The notes beneath the pieces are model-generated. The model was not told the origin of the DNA. It saw nothing but the letters and a program-made list of their open reading frames with translations, and did no database searches. The position numbers and the translations under genes were made by a program. Source: a virus. From it: DNA of 23,522 bases. Location: positions 1-23,522 of IMG/VR virus record IMGVR_UViG_3300037247_000128; one strand, written 5' to 3'. Of this stretch, positions 9,501 to 15,675 are shown piece after piece; within the stretch, counting starts at the first letter, position 1; the number at the start of each line of letters is the position of its first letter.

Positions 9501-11603
9501 AAGAGGGTACTCTCTATCAGATACAAACGTACCTAAAACTCCACTTGAGTTTCCTGTATTATAATTTCCAACTGAAGGATAAAACTTACCAGTATCAGCA
9601 GAAGAAGTAGCAGGAGCTGGTATATGATACACAAAGCTTGAAGAACCGTCTTTAAAGATAAGAGCGTATCCAAGTGAATACACTTCTCCTCTACGATAAC
9701 TTCTAGAATCATATAAAACCTTCTCGTCTAAGTGGTCTGTAAAACTTTCTTCAGAAGGATCACTACTTGACGATTGATTAAGATTTACACCTAAAGAAAC
9801 TGTTCCGGTAGGACTAGTATCATCAGAGAGTAAAGAATTTTGTATATCTGTAGAAGTTAACACATCATTTTGTGTAATCTGTAAACCTGCAGAATCAAAA
9901 GTATAAGTTATCTCACCATCGCCTGTTAGTTCTACATTAGAAGCGTATATAAGCGAAGGCGTGTTGTTACCTCCTGATACAGTAGCATCTCCTGATAAGT
10001 TACCGGTATATGTTATAGCATCGCCTTCATTACTAAAATCTGTTATAATAAACGTTTTGTTTACACCGCCATCTTCTTTAGGTATTGCAGCATATTCGTT
10101 TGATGTTTCGATAGTGTTTATAACAAGGTTTAAACTTTCAACGTTACTATTAACATCTCCTGTTATAAAGAAACTATTTGGGTTAGTATCAGCACTGTTA
10201 GTAGTAGCGGTGTAAACATTACCGTTAAACTCAACCGTGTCTCCGTTTTGTACCCCAGTAACATCTATTAAAGCAGTACTAGGCGCACCGTTGGTAGTTA
10301 AACTATGGTTAAGACCACCATAAGTTACGGTGCCTAAGTTTCTTATAATACTATTAAAAGAAGAGCTGTCTGAGAAAGTAAATGAGTTAAAAAGATCACC
10401 TGAAAACTTTACAGCAACACTATTGGGCGATCTGTATTCTATACTAGTAAAACTAAACAAGTTACCATTAGAACTAGTTATTGGCTCACCTTCTCTACCA
10501 GAATATTTAAGTTCTTTAACTTCATACTTGACAGTAATGTTGTTAGCTGCTTTTTGAAGCGCTTCGTTATCTATCGTATCGTCAGATAAGTTTGATAAGA
10601 ACAAACGATTGTTTTTCTGTTCAATACATTTTGCTCTTTTATAAGCAATAGGAACTTGTCTTATCTCTGCTCTAGTAAGCGCTGTTTCTTCACCTGTTTC
10701 TACAGTAGAAAAAGTAAATGATACGGTGTCAGATGTTATAGGTAATCTAGCTATAGACCTTGCTTGAAATGTTGTTCCTTGGTCATAGTAACAAACAACT
10801 ATCTCTAACTCTTGATAGTTTTGATCGATATTACTTATCTCAAGTAATATGTTTTTGTTAACTTCAGTGTCTTCATAATAAGCACCAGCATAACCATTTA
10901 CACCTTGACTTTTAGGCGTTGGTACAATACTTATCTGATCTGAAGGTAAGCCAAAAGTAGTTACTCCTCCATTATCAGTTATATAACGCGTGATGAATTG
11001 ATATACTCCAGGACGAAGTGAACCAGCAACATCTTCGACAATTTCTGTCAGACTAAATACTGGTAACTCTTGATCGAAAACTAAACGAGTTTGTGCTAAG
11101 ACTTCTCCTACTTCCGGAGCATCTTCAAGTTCTACACGACCAAAAGGATTGAAGTTATCTGTGTAGTAAACTACTCGAGACCCATTAATCACTTTACGTG
11201 CAACCATATCAATAGGTCTTTCGATAGACCAGTTGAATTCTTTGTTGTCTATAGGAAATGTCCCATCAGCTGCTATTGGTGCAGAAGGATGATAAAACCC
11301 ATAGTCAGGATCTAAGTCAGAAGAATCTTCTCTGATATAACCCAACTGAGAATTACCTTGTTCGTCACACAAAGCAACAATAATATCGTTGTTTAAAACA
11401 GTATAACCGACAGGTTTCATTGTACCAGGAAAGCTAACTGAATCAAGTAATTTAGTACCAGACTCGTTAACTAAGGCATAGATATTTCCATCCTCACTTA
11501 AGTGAGTAAAGTTTAAACCATATCTGTAAGTTTCAGGTATCTGTCCTGCAGGGTGAACATCTGAGTTCATACCCTTTGCGAATTTGTTACTATTTTCTGC
11601 CAT
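6513..11603 (-). CDS. Tail muzzle / P22 gp10-like stabilisation protein, 1696 residues
   Basis: The N-terminus (KFAKGMNSDVHPAGQIPETY followed by RYGLNF) matches the opening of P22 gp10-like tail stabilisation proteins, which form a beta-propeller cap at the end of short tails; in crAss-like phages the enlarged version is the tail muzzle. Further family-like stretches are YKRAKCIEQKNNRLFLSNLS at residues 321-340, YRRGEVYSLGYALIF near 636-650, and RNVRHHVIPNL further on. Between the first two of these, roughly residues 370-625, lies a Ser/Thr/Asn-rich insertion holding a beta-module (residues 442-545). The rest is rich in aromatic and Asn/Gly beta-strand-like sequence, with no membrane segment. 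It is the largest complete gene in the window. The start overlaps the ring/adaptor gene by 14 bases, and the stop overlaps the next start. It probably closes the tail and takes part in host contact or genome release. The family call is from remembered motifs. Confidence 0.78.
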   Translation of the reverse strand: MAENSNKFAKGMNSDVHPAGQIPETYRYGLNFTHLSEDGNIYALVNESGTKLLDSVSFPGTMKPVGYTVLNNDIIVALCDEQGNSQLGYIREDSSDLDPDYGFYHPSAPIAADGTFPIDNKEFNWSIERPIDMVARKVINGSRVVYYTDNFNPFGRVELEDAPEVGEVLAQTRLVFDQELPVFSLTEIVEDVAGSLRPGVYQFITRYITDNGGVTTFGLPSDQISIVPTPKSQGVNGYAGAYYEDTEVNKNILLEISNIDQNYQELEIVVCYYDQGTTFQARSIARLPITSDTVSFTFSTVETGEETALTRAEIRQVPIAYKRAKCIEQKNNRLFLSNLSDDTIDNEALQKAANNITVKYEVKELKYSGREGEPITSSNGNLFSFTSIEYRSPNSVAVKFSGDLFNSFTFSDSSSFNSIIRNLGTVTYGGLNHSLTTNGAPSTALIDVTGVQNGDTVEFNGNVYTATTNSADTNPNSFFITGDVNSNVESLNLVINTIETSNEYAAIPKEDGGVNKTFIITDFSNEGDAITYTGNLSGDATVSGGNNTPSLIYASNVELTGDGEITYTFDSAGLQITQNDVLTSTDIQNSLLSDDTSPTGTVSLGVNLNQSSSSDPSEESFTDHLDEKVLYDSRSYRRGEVYSLGYALIFKDGSSSFVYHIPAPATSSADTGKFYPSVGNYNTGNSSGVLGTFVSDREYPLEQFYPGDEPDDDPDTAGFAGIERNVRHHVIPNLTQEPHFIDRGGSSANVRTIGLRFEFDPSNFIPDAILKDVQEIVFVRERRNSDANKSVLAQGLINRLVETADHCDNSGVIDGTTQENVRSSYCLQEMPFFNNVARMNVSGDSKQRSSGHSFRGICWPGAIASENTLSGSRTFENGKKLNTDVRGNRAFFHSPETLLAADTGFSAAELNGAEMKPWLLLEGEAFTTLSTPNKFKGDGQFDTTEGYAYHDMHGNYTGYNTSFVYDDLNNRVIRDAENRPGGIRRNSAIGTDTNRPVKTTTRWTQGGLEVFVINDNATSSYDNDTTDWSFNSEHEFIDANTVDLFIDHRVSARNKAATCLNDCTGTNFGGEIKREVGGSTIPSGQKIDIKNHLYNIEIDNPTQYGELATAQFIPIGRKEVLSQSGNPIFNFSGIFNGDTFITKFSFNTGGLIWYYPYDRNADASINKPFETESRRSVAYQHITPGPEGRDQFKAEGYDLRACHYYFVESDINTYYRHRPEDEERQNYFPNEPSPKENLENFYAYFGNIRAYNGLYSFENNLREFYIRGSVSAEVSSFENRTIYSEEARDNAVVDSYRSFLVNNYNDLPANTGPIWDSFVHATTLYLHTTKSCWRTFAEPAATIAGGNISEVVLGTGSLFARPSIEVLTTDGGYGGTISQFGGVHSQLGYIFPDVLQGKVFLLGVTKNGPQLQDMSQAGMYTFLHKNMPLGLIKFGEAFDLANVTTDNANLIDNPYNGIGFTGGYDYKQRRAWIVKQGEQGFTMSYSALMNSWTSFHSYQPDVLIPYDNRVFFIKDGVTWEMNTGLKGEFFGTVYPTQLDISVATGVSVAFMNQIVAAEITDKDGLKTPNDFFSTYQVTSNKQNTTEQNFIEGNSFAPSKAVNETFFKFRNDNYNIAVPRDAVVDNSQSLFDLNNIWETYGGTVTITNNGEDYVIRERIKGQYAEFKYTYDNLDNGVAKDSTFVLREIRTIFEQNIR
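6530..6537 (-). promoter_or_regulatory. Possible internal TAnnTTTG promoter box before the 643-residue gene
   Basis: On the minus strand TATCTTTG matches the Bacteroidota -7 consensus TAnnTTTG, with its last G 16 bases before the start of the 643-residue gene. It lies in the coding end of the muzzle gene (residues TIFE), so it may be coincidence. If real, it would give the cargo genes a separate message. Confidence 0.25.
9969..10280 (-). other. Inserted beta-module inside the muzzle gene
   Basis: Residues 442-545 of the muzzle protein read as a small repeat-type domain: VQNGDTVEFNGNVYTA, then NSFFITGDVNSNVESLNLVI, then a distal NEGDAITYTGNLSGDATVSG. This order (hydrophobic ligand-like strand, an ITGD turn, a Leu/Ile helix, and a closing strand) is familiar from domains repeated in phage tail and decoration proteins. 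It lies within a longer Ser/Thr/Asn-rich insertion (about residues 370-625) between two conserved parts of the propeller-like protein. It may be surface exposed and variable. This is pattern recognition only. Confidence 0.45.
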
Positions 11604-12456
11604 CTAAGTTAAGACTTTGAGCTCTCCCTAATGAAGAGTATGACGTAAGATCTAAGTTTGTTTCGGGAATAAGCTTTAACCACTGATTCTTAAAACGTTC
11701 TAATTGTGCAAGGTCTGGCATATTAGCTCCTGCTCTTGCTTGTACACAACATCTGTTCCATTGTTGTCTACAGTATTCCATGTCTTTCATACGCGGGTTC
11801 CTCAGTAATTCTGGGTTACGCATACTCATTTGGTAAGCTACTTTCCAGAATAAAGCATCACGAAAAGACACATCATCTGGTACGAGAGGCCAGCCTCTCT
11901 CATCCGTTGGGAAAGAAAGGTATTGGATTTCAATAAAACCGTTTTTAAATCCTGTCGTAATCTTGTTGAAGTTGATGTTAAAATCATTGCTTGTATGTCT
12001 ATGATCAGTGACTTTACCGATCAGGTTTCCGTTATAGTTTAACTTATTCGATAGCCCGTCGATAGTATTAATATCAGATACCTTACTTAATCCAGGTACC
12101 GCAATGATTTTATAGCGTTGATAACCATCTAATGATTCATAGTCAACACCTCCGTCATTCAGTAAGTTTATTAGAGTATCTGAGTACAATCCTCCAGTTG
12201 TAGAAGAGTCACAATCTACAGACATACTTTTGTTCATCTGAATAACTTTGTAAACATCACAAGGTAACACTCCAGTATAATCAGTAATCATAACCAATCC
12301 TGATTTTTCTATAAACTGTGGGTATGCTCCGATGTGCTGTAAAGCATCTGCCATCCATTCAACAAAGTCACCAAAAGGTATGTCGTTTTGACCAAGTGCT
12401 AAATCAGTTACGATTTTGGAAATCACTCGGTCTATTTTTTCCATGTTGTATATCAT
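11590..12456 (-). CDS. Ring/tail adaptor-type connector protein, 288 residues
   Basis: A 288-residue soluble protein with an N-terminal helical part (MEKIDRVISKIVTDLALGQN, then FGDFVEWMADALQHI) and a later block IEIQYLSFPTDERGWPLVPD followed by a helical run with RDALFWKVAYQ. That last pattern, in which a beta-strand and a 'P-D-D' turn lead into a long helix, is typical of the small ring or adaptor proteins stacked between portal and tail in podoviruses (T7 gp11/P22 gp4-like in role). The gene lies directly before the muzzle gene and overlaps it by 14 bases; its start overlaps the IHF-like gene stop (ATGA). A second ATG four codons in (MEKIDRV) is possible. The stop is TAG, showing that TAG terminates translation here. 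I favour a tail-proximal ring protein; the exact position in the tail is inference. Confidence 0.68.
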   Translation of the reverse strand: MIYNMEKIDRVISKIVTDLALGQNDIPFGDFVEWMADALQHIGAYPQFIEKSGLVMITDYTGVLPCDVYKVIQMNKSMSVDCDSSTTGGLYSDTLINLLNDGGVDYESLDGYQRYKIIAVPGLSKVSDINTIDGLSNKLNYNGNLIGKVTDHRHTSNDFNINFNKITTGFKNGFIEIQYLSFPTDERGWPLVPDDVSFRDALFWKVAYQMSMRNPELLRNPRMKDMEYCRQQWNRCCVQARAGANMPDLAQLERFKNQWLKLIPETNLDLTSYSSLGRAQSLNLDGRK

Positions 12457-12881
12457 GAGAAGAATCGTTTATGCCCTCCGGGCTGTTTCATTATCTTAGC
12501 TAACGAACGACTGTTCGCTCGCGTTGCGTGAAATGAGTAGTATATAAGATTGGTAACTAAGTTGTTACGCTTGCTCCACGCCCATCTTGAACTATAACCA
12601 TCAGAATGAAAGTTAAGGTGGTATATCCTTTTACCTGCTAACTTACTTGCGTTCAAGTCAATAGGTGGGTTTTCAGGATCTGCCTGATACTTTTTTATCC
12701 ATATACTTCCCATTGAATGAGGGAGTTTGACTACTCGTCCGGATAAAGCATCTTCTACAATAGCTTTATTAAAAGCACAACATATCTTTCGATACAATGC
12801 TTTGTCTATATCATGACCGGTTTTTTTCTTATAAAACCTATGTGCGTGAGTTAAACTATAACCTTTACTTACCTCTGGCAT
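12453..12881 (-). CDS. Small IHF/HU-like tail-module protein, 142 residues
   Basis: Residues ~28-65 (RKICCAFNKAIVEDALSGRV then VKLPHSMGSIWIKK) follow the HU/IHF core pattern: a helix, then 'G-x-V-x-L-P', then a glycine-centred turn and a short strand. The C-terminal half (HLNFHSDGYSSRWAWSKR, then NLIYYSFHATRANSRSLAKI) is an Arg/Lys-rich extension that I recall from crAss-like structural modules. Proteins annotated as IHF subunits are a known oddity of this module in crAss-like phages, and they are likely to be structural tail parts rather than free DNA-bending proteins. The gene overlaps the upstream ring gene by 17 bases and the next gene by 4 (ATGA), so all are co-translated. Its last ~50 bases are locally GC-rich with two small inverted repeats. 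Fold assignment is moderate; the role is uncertain. Confidence 0.62.
   Translation of the reverse strand: MPEVSKGYSLTHAHRFYKKKTGHDIDKALYRKICCAFNKAIVEDALSGRVVKLPHSMGSIWIKKYQADPENPPIDLNASKLAGKRIYHLNFHSDGYSSRWAWSKRNNLVTNLIYYSFHATRANSRSLAKIMKQPGGHKRFFS
12473..12483 (-). repeat. Small hairpin before the ring/adaptor start
   Basis: On the minus strand GCCC-GGA-GGGC can fold into a 4-bp hairpin 16 bases before ATG 12456. A second one, CGAAC-AGTC-GTTCG (12504-12517), lies just upstream. Both sit in the end of the IHF-like gene and could influence coupling to the next gene. They are short and may be incidental. Confidence 0.3.
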
Positions 12882-13566
12882 ATTTTGCTACTTGATCTGC
12901 GCTGTCGTTGGAAATATCCATCGGCATGCTTGTTAGAATACTAAGTTCAGTTTGTGCTACCATCTTAACAATAGTATCTACATAGTGTAGCGGCATTTTA
13001 TACTCAAAGTCTAAAGAATCCTCATCTATACAGTCATCAGTATTATCACAATCGCAAGTTCTAAAAGATTCTGCTCTAATAGGATCTTCAAAAATACCTT
13101 GTATATTAATGTGCGATAACATTAAACTTGGAGGGTTAATGATATAAATATAACCGTTTTGATAATACCATCTTGTTTCAGAACCGGTATACTTATTTGC
13201 ATGTGACCAATAAGCCCCGTTATGAGTATCTTTGATATAAGGCCTGCCGTTAAGATTACCTACAAAAGTTAAGTTGAGTGACGAATCTGTTTCAATAGAT
13301 TTAGGTACTTGTTCAACAGTTCTAATTATACAAGCGTCAATATCACAACATTCATTCTTGTCAGCCATTTGTACAGGAACAGAGCCAAGATTTTGAACCC
13401 ATTGTTCTTTAATCATACGGCCTTTCATGACATCTTGTCTGAAAAGTTTAGCTCTATAGTACCCTACCATAAAAGCAACCTGCGCGTCAGAAAGGTTCTC
13501 GTCATCAGACTCTATACCACCCGCTAAAAGGTTCTTAATATTATAGACTATTTGGGATAATAACAT
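12865..13566 (-). CDS. Connector/ring protein, 233 residues, first gene of the tail block
   Basis: The protein begins MLLSQIVYNIKNLLAGGIES, with an amphipathic helix, then 'DDENLSDAQVAFMVGYYRAK', a pattern common in head-completion and ring proteins that sit under the portal. The middle is beta-rich (LNLTFVGNLNGRPYIKDT, SETRWYYQNGYIYIINPP), and the C-terminal helix (MPLHYVDTIVKMVAQTELSI) resembles the closing helix of such connectors. No membrane segment was found. The start ATG is 4 bases after a TAnnTTTG box and about 30 bases beyond a strong terminator, so this gene opens a new transcription unit. It has no Shine-Dalgarno-like sequence, in keeping with Bacteroidota. I judge it a ring protein of the tail by motif style and location; the specific ring is not resolvable here. 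Confidence 0.68.
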   Translation of the reverse strand: MLLSQIVYNIKNLLAGGIESDDENLSDAQVAFMVGYYRAKLFRQDVMKGRMIKEQWVQNLGSVPVQMADKNECCDIDACIIRTVEQVPKSIETDSSLNLTFVGNLNGRPYIKDTHNGAYWSHANKYTGSETRWYYQNGYIYIINPPSLMLSHINIQGIFEDPIRAESFRTCDCDNTDDCIDEDSLDFEYKMPLHYVDTIVKMVAQTELSILTSMPMDISNDSADQVAKYARGK

Positions 13567-13593
13567 GTCACAAATATAGGTCTTTTTTGTGAC
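13567..13593. repeat. Perfect 8-bp inverted repeat overlapping the promoter box
   Basis: GTCACAAA at 13567-13574 is the exact reverse complement of TTTGTGAC at 13586-13593, with 11 bases between. The left arm contains the TTTG of the promoter box. It could be a protein-binding operator or a hairpin in read-through RNA; the two cannot be told apart from sequence. Confidence 0.55.
13571..13578 (-). promoter_or_regulatory. TAnnTTTG promoter box for the tail block, 4 bases before ATG
   Basis: The minus-strand sequence TATATTTG matches the Bacteroidota -7 element exactly. Its last base is separated from the ATG at 13566 by only four bases (TGAC), so transcription would start at or next to the start codon. 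No well-placed -33 TTG was found: a TTTG at 13593-13596 has a 14-base gap, shorter than usual. It lies just downstream of a terminator, where a new promoter is expected. Confidence 0.6.
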
Positions 13594-13600
13594 AAAAAAA

Positions 13601-13623
13601 AGAGGGACCGGAAAGGCCCCTCT
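13601..13623 (-). terminator. Intrinsic terminator after the 423-residue gene
   Basis: On the minus strand AGAGGGGCC-TTTCC-GGTCCCTCT forms a 9-bp GC-rich stem (one G-T pair) with a 5-base loop, followed by seven T residues (13594-13600). It lies 23 bases after the stop of the 423-residue gene. This is a textbook rho-independent terminator and separates that gene from the tail block. Confidence 0.9.
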
Positions 13624-13646
13624 GAGATTACGCTCTAGAAGAGAGC

Positions 13647-14918
13647 TTATACAAACGATATGTCAGGGAACCCAACAGAACCGTCTGCTCCAAAAAATCC
13701 GTTAAGGATATGAAGGAAGTTGTCACCTGTTCCAAGACCTTGATCTGTACCCTTAGGGATATAAACTGCAGTTTGTAAAGGTGAAGTATAAGTCCCTTGG
13801 AAATCACCTGGCATTACTTCGTAATGTGTGATTACAACAGAATCATACTCAACATCAACTTGAACTTGAGAGTTGATACGATTGTCATCAAAACGTCTCT
13901 TAGAAGTATCTCCTAAGTAACCTTTTGCTTGCTCTTCTTCATAAGCAACTTGTTTCCAGTATCCGTTACCTGGAGCTAAAGCTCCTTCGATAGTTTCTAA
14001 AGCAGCTGATGTAAAATCAGTGTCAGAAGCTTCATTAAAGTAAGCATTGTAGTTTACCCATTCGTAACGACCCCATGGTTCGTTAGCACCTCTGCTCAAT
14101 AAAGCTTCTTGCTCAAGTCCTGTCAATTTAAACCCAAACTCAGTTGGAGTATCGATAGTACCGATGTTAGCAGATTGAAGAGTTGCGTTAGTAAGACCTT
14201 GGTAAGGAATATCTAATTTGATAGTGTCAGCATCTACTACTGCAGCTACCTTATAGATAGGACCTCCAAAACCAGGACCACCAATTCTGATATAACCACC
14301 TGGGGCAGTAATACCATGACCTACTGAAATTACGATATCAGAACCGTTAATTACAGCCGCGTTAGCAGATAATGCTGTGAAAGTACCATCAGATACTCTT
14401 TCTAGTTTTACTAGATCAGAATTAAAACTTGCGTCATAATCTTTTTGAACATAATTACAGATGATACCATCTATAACATTTTCTGTTGTTGAGTTAGCTG
14501 ACCCGTTGTAAAAGTAGTCACCAAATGTTTGGCGCATACCGTTAGTACGGTGATCATCTAATATTGAAAGTCTCAACCTGTACTCAGTAGATACATCAGT
14601 AACAAGACCTGTTCCGGCTGTTCCGTTGTATCCTAAAAAGACACGTTTCTGCGCAGGAGCTGCAAACTTTGCACCTTCGTACGCAGATACCGTGTTACCT
14701 TGTATAGGGGAAGACAAGATTGCGATTCCGTCAGCGATACCAGCTGCGATGTAAACACTTTTGTGCTTAGGGATCAACAACGCATCAGCATTGGTTGCTA
14801 CCACAGTACCCGCTTCGTCTACAAGCAATAAATCTCCTTGCTTGATTCCAGGTAAGGTAGTACCTGCATTTGTTCCAGAACCGATCAATACGCGGTTCAC
14901 TTTGTTGTAGTTAGACAT
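13647..14918 (-). CDS. Beta-rich virion structural protein in its own transcription unit, 423 residues
   Basis: The protein has alternating short hydrophobic strands and Gly/Ser/Thr-rich turns, for example IKQGDLLLVDEAGTVVATNA near the N-terminus, IVISVGHGITAPGGYIRIGG and YKVAAVVDADTIKLDIPYQG in the middle, and VQVDVEYDSVVITHYEVMPG near the end. It has no membrane segment and no catalytic motif. The style is that of tail-tube, hub or decoration proteins. The gene has its own TAnnTTTG box 7 bases before ATG and a strong terminator directly behind it, so it is probably expressed alone and strongly, as for an abundant virion component. A tail hub/barrel protein or an auxiliary capsid protein are the two best options; I cannot choose between them. 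I do not recognise the family. Confidence 0.65.
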   Translation of the reverse strand: MSNYNKVNRVLIGSGTNAGTTLPGIKQGDLLLVDEAGTVVATNADALLIPKHKSVYIAAGIADGIAILSSPIQGNTVSAYEGAKFAAPAQKRVFLGYNGTAGTGLVTDVSTEYRLRLSILDDHRTNGMRQTFGDYFYNGSANSTTENVIDGIICNYVQKDYDASFNSDLVKLERVSDGTFTALSANAAVINGSDIVISVGHGITAPGGYIRIGGPGFGGPIYKVAAVVDADTIKLDIPYQGLTNATLQSANIGTIDTPTEFGFKLTGLEQEALLSRGANEPWGRYEWVNYNAYFNEASDTDFTSAALETIEGALAPGNGYWKQVAYEEEQAKGYLGDTSKRRFDDNRINSQVQVDVEYDSVVITHYEVMPGDFQGTYTSPLQTAVYIPKGTDQGLGTGDNFLHILNGFFGADGSVGFPDISFV

Positions 14919-14925
14919 GATTAGT

Positions 14926-14933
14926 CAAATTTA
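14926..14933 (-). promoter_or_regulatory. TAnnTTTG promoter box for the 423-residue gene, 7 bases before ATG
   Basis: TAAATTTG on the minus strand matches the Bacteroidota -7 element, in the 25-base gap between two genes. Seven bases (ACTAATC) separate it from ATG 14918, leaving little or no leader. No TTG was found at the usual -33 distance. The box sits in a near-palindrome (GTAAATTTGAC). Confidence 0.55.
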
Positions 14934-14943
14934 CAGTTAAACT

Positions 14944-15675
14944 TTATTCACTAGTTTGGACATTAAGAGGACCTTGTGTTTGTACTCTCGGTGATCCTAT
15001 GTTCTCAAGGGCTACTTGAATAGCTTCTTGTAACAATTCTTTATGCAAATGCTCAGAGAGCTCACATTCCGAAACAGGGTTTCCGTACGTTCCGATATTT
15101 AGTAACCTTGCTCTTTTCAAGAAAGTAACTTGGAAACCCTCTACTACTAAAGTAGGCGCTGTCCATATCATGATGTTTCCGTTTTCAAAGAAGATTATAG
15201 GTCTTCCTTTTTTAGGTTTGTTAAAAGGATCATCTGTGATACCTCCTATATCATCATGCTGAACAAGCTTGACTTTAGACCATTGACAACAAGTTACATC
15301 ACTTTTACAAGTTCGAGCACTAGCTTTTAAATAAAACATGTACTCTTCCTCAGCTGGAGTAACTAGAAGAGCTTCATCGAATAAGTTCGATAAGTCAGCT
15401 TCGTAAACGTTATCATCGATGTCTTGATAAGCAGGGTTAATGCTTAAGCTCGCAAACTTCGTGACAACTAGTTCCTTGAGATCCTCAGTACGTTTCTGAA
15501 TTTCTTCAAAACCAGAACGGTAAACATTGTTTTTACCATATCTTTGTTTGATGATTCGCTCTTGGGCTTCGTTAAGATAGATATCTATCTCTCCATCCAA
15601 GAACTCAGGATATGCTGAAGAATCGGCCTTATCAAAAAAGACCTTAAACTCTCTATGAAACTCTTCTATAGTCAT
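14944..15675 (-). CDS. Connector/ring protein, 243 residues
   Basis: The N-terminus (MTIEEFHREFKVFFDKADSS, then DIYLNEAQERIIKQRYG) is the helical opening I associate with ring/adaptor proteins that bind under the portal in crAss-like phages: a short 'EF' helix and a 'LNEAQE' helix. The middle (FYLKASARTCKSDVTCCQWS) contains three cysteines in nine residues. The C-terminus has a strand (VEGFQVTFLKRARLLNIG) followed by a helix (ELSEHLHKELLQEAIQVALE), the usual ending of such adaptors. The start overlaps the stop of the 270-residue gene (TAATG), so the two are coupled. It most likely forms a dodecameric ring at the head-tail joint. The general role is fairly secure; the family name is not. Confidence 0.72.
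   Translation of the reverse strand: MTIEEFHREFKVFFDKADSSAYPEFLDGEIDIYLNEAQERIIKQRYGKNNVYRSGFEEIQKRTEDLKELVVTKFASLSINPAYQDIDDNVYEADLSNLFDEALLVTPAEEEYMFYLKASARTCKSDVTCCQWSKVKLVQHDDIGGITDDPFNKPKKGRPIIFFENGNIMIWTAPTLVVEGFQVTFLKRARLLNIGTYGNPVSECELSEHLHKELLQEAIQVALENIGSPRVQTQGPLNVQTSE

Noticed and set aside
12453-12456. Programmed frameshift between the IHF-like and ring/adaptor genes
   Set aside because: The 4-base ATGA overlap is a usual coupled stop-start; there is no slippery heptamer, and both products look complete.
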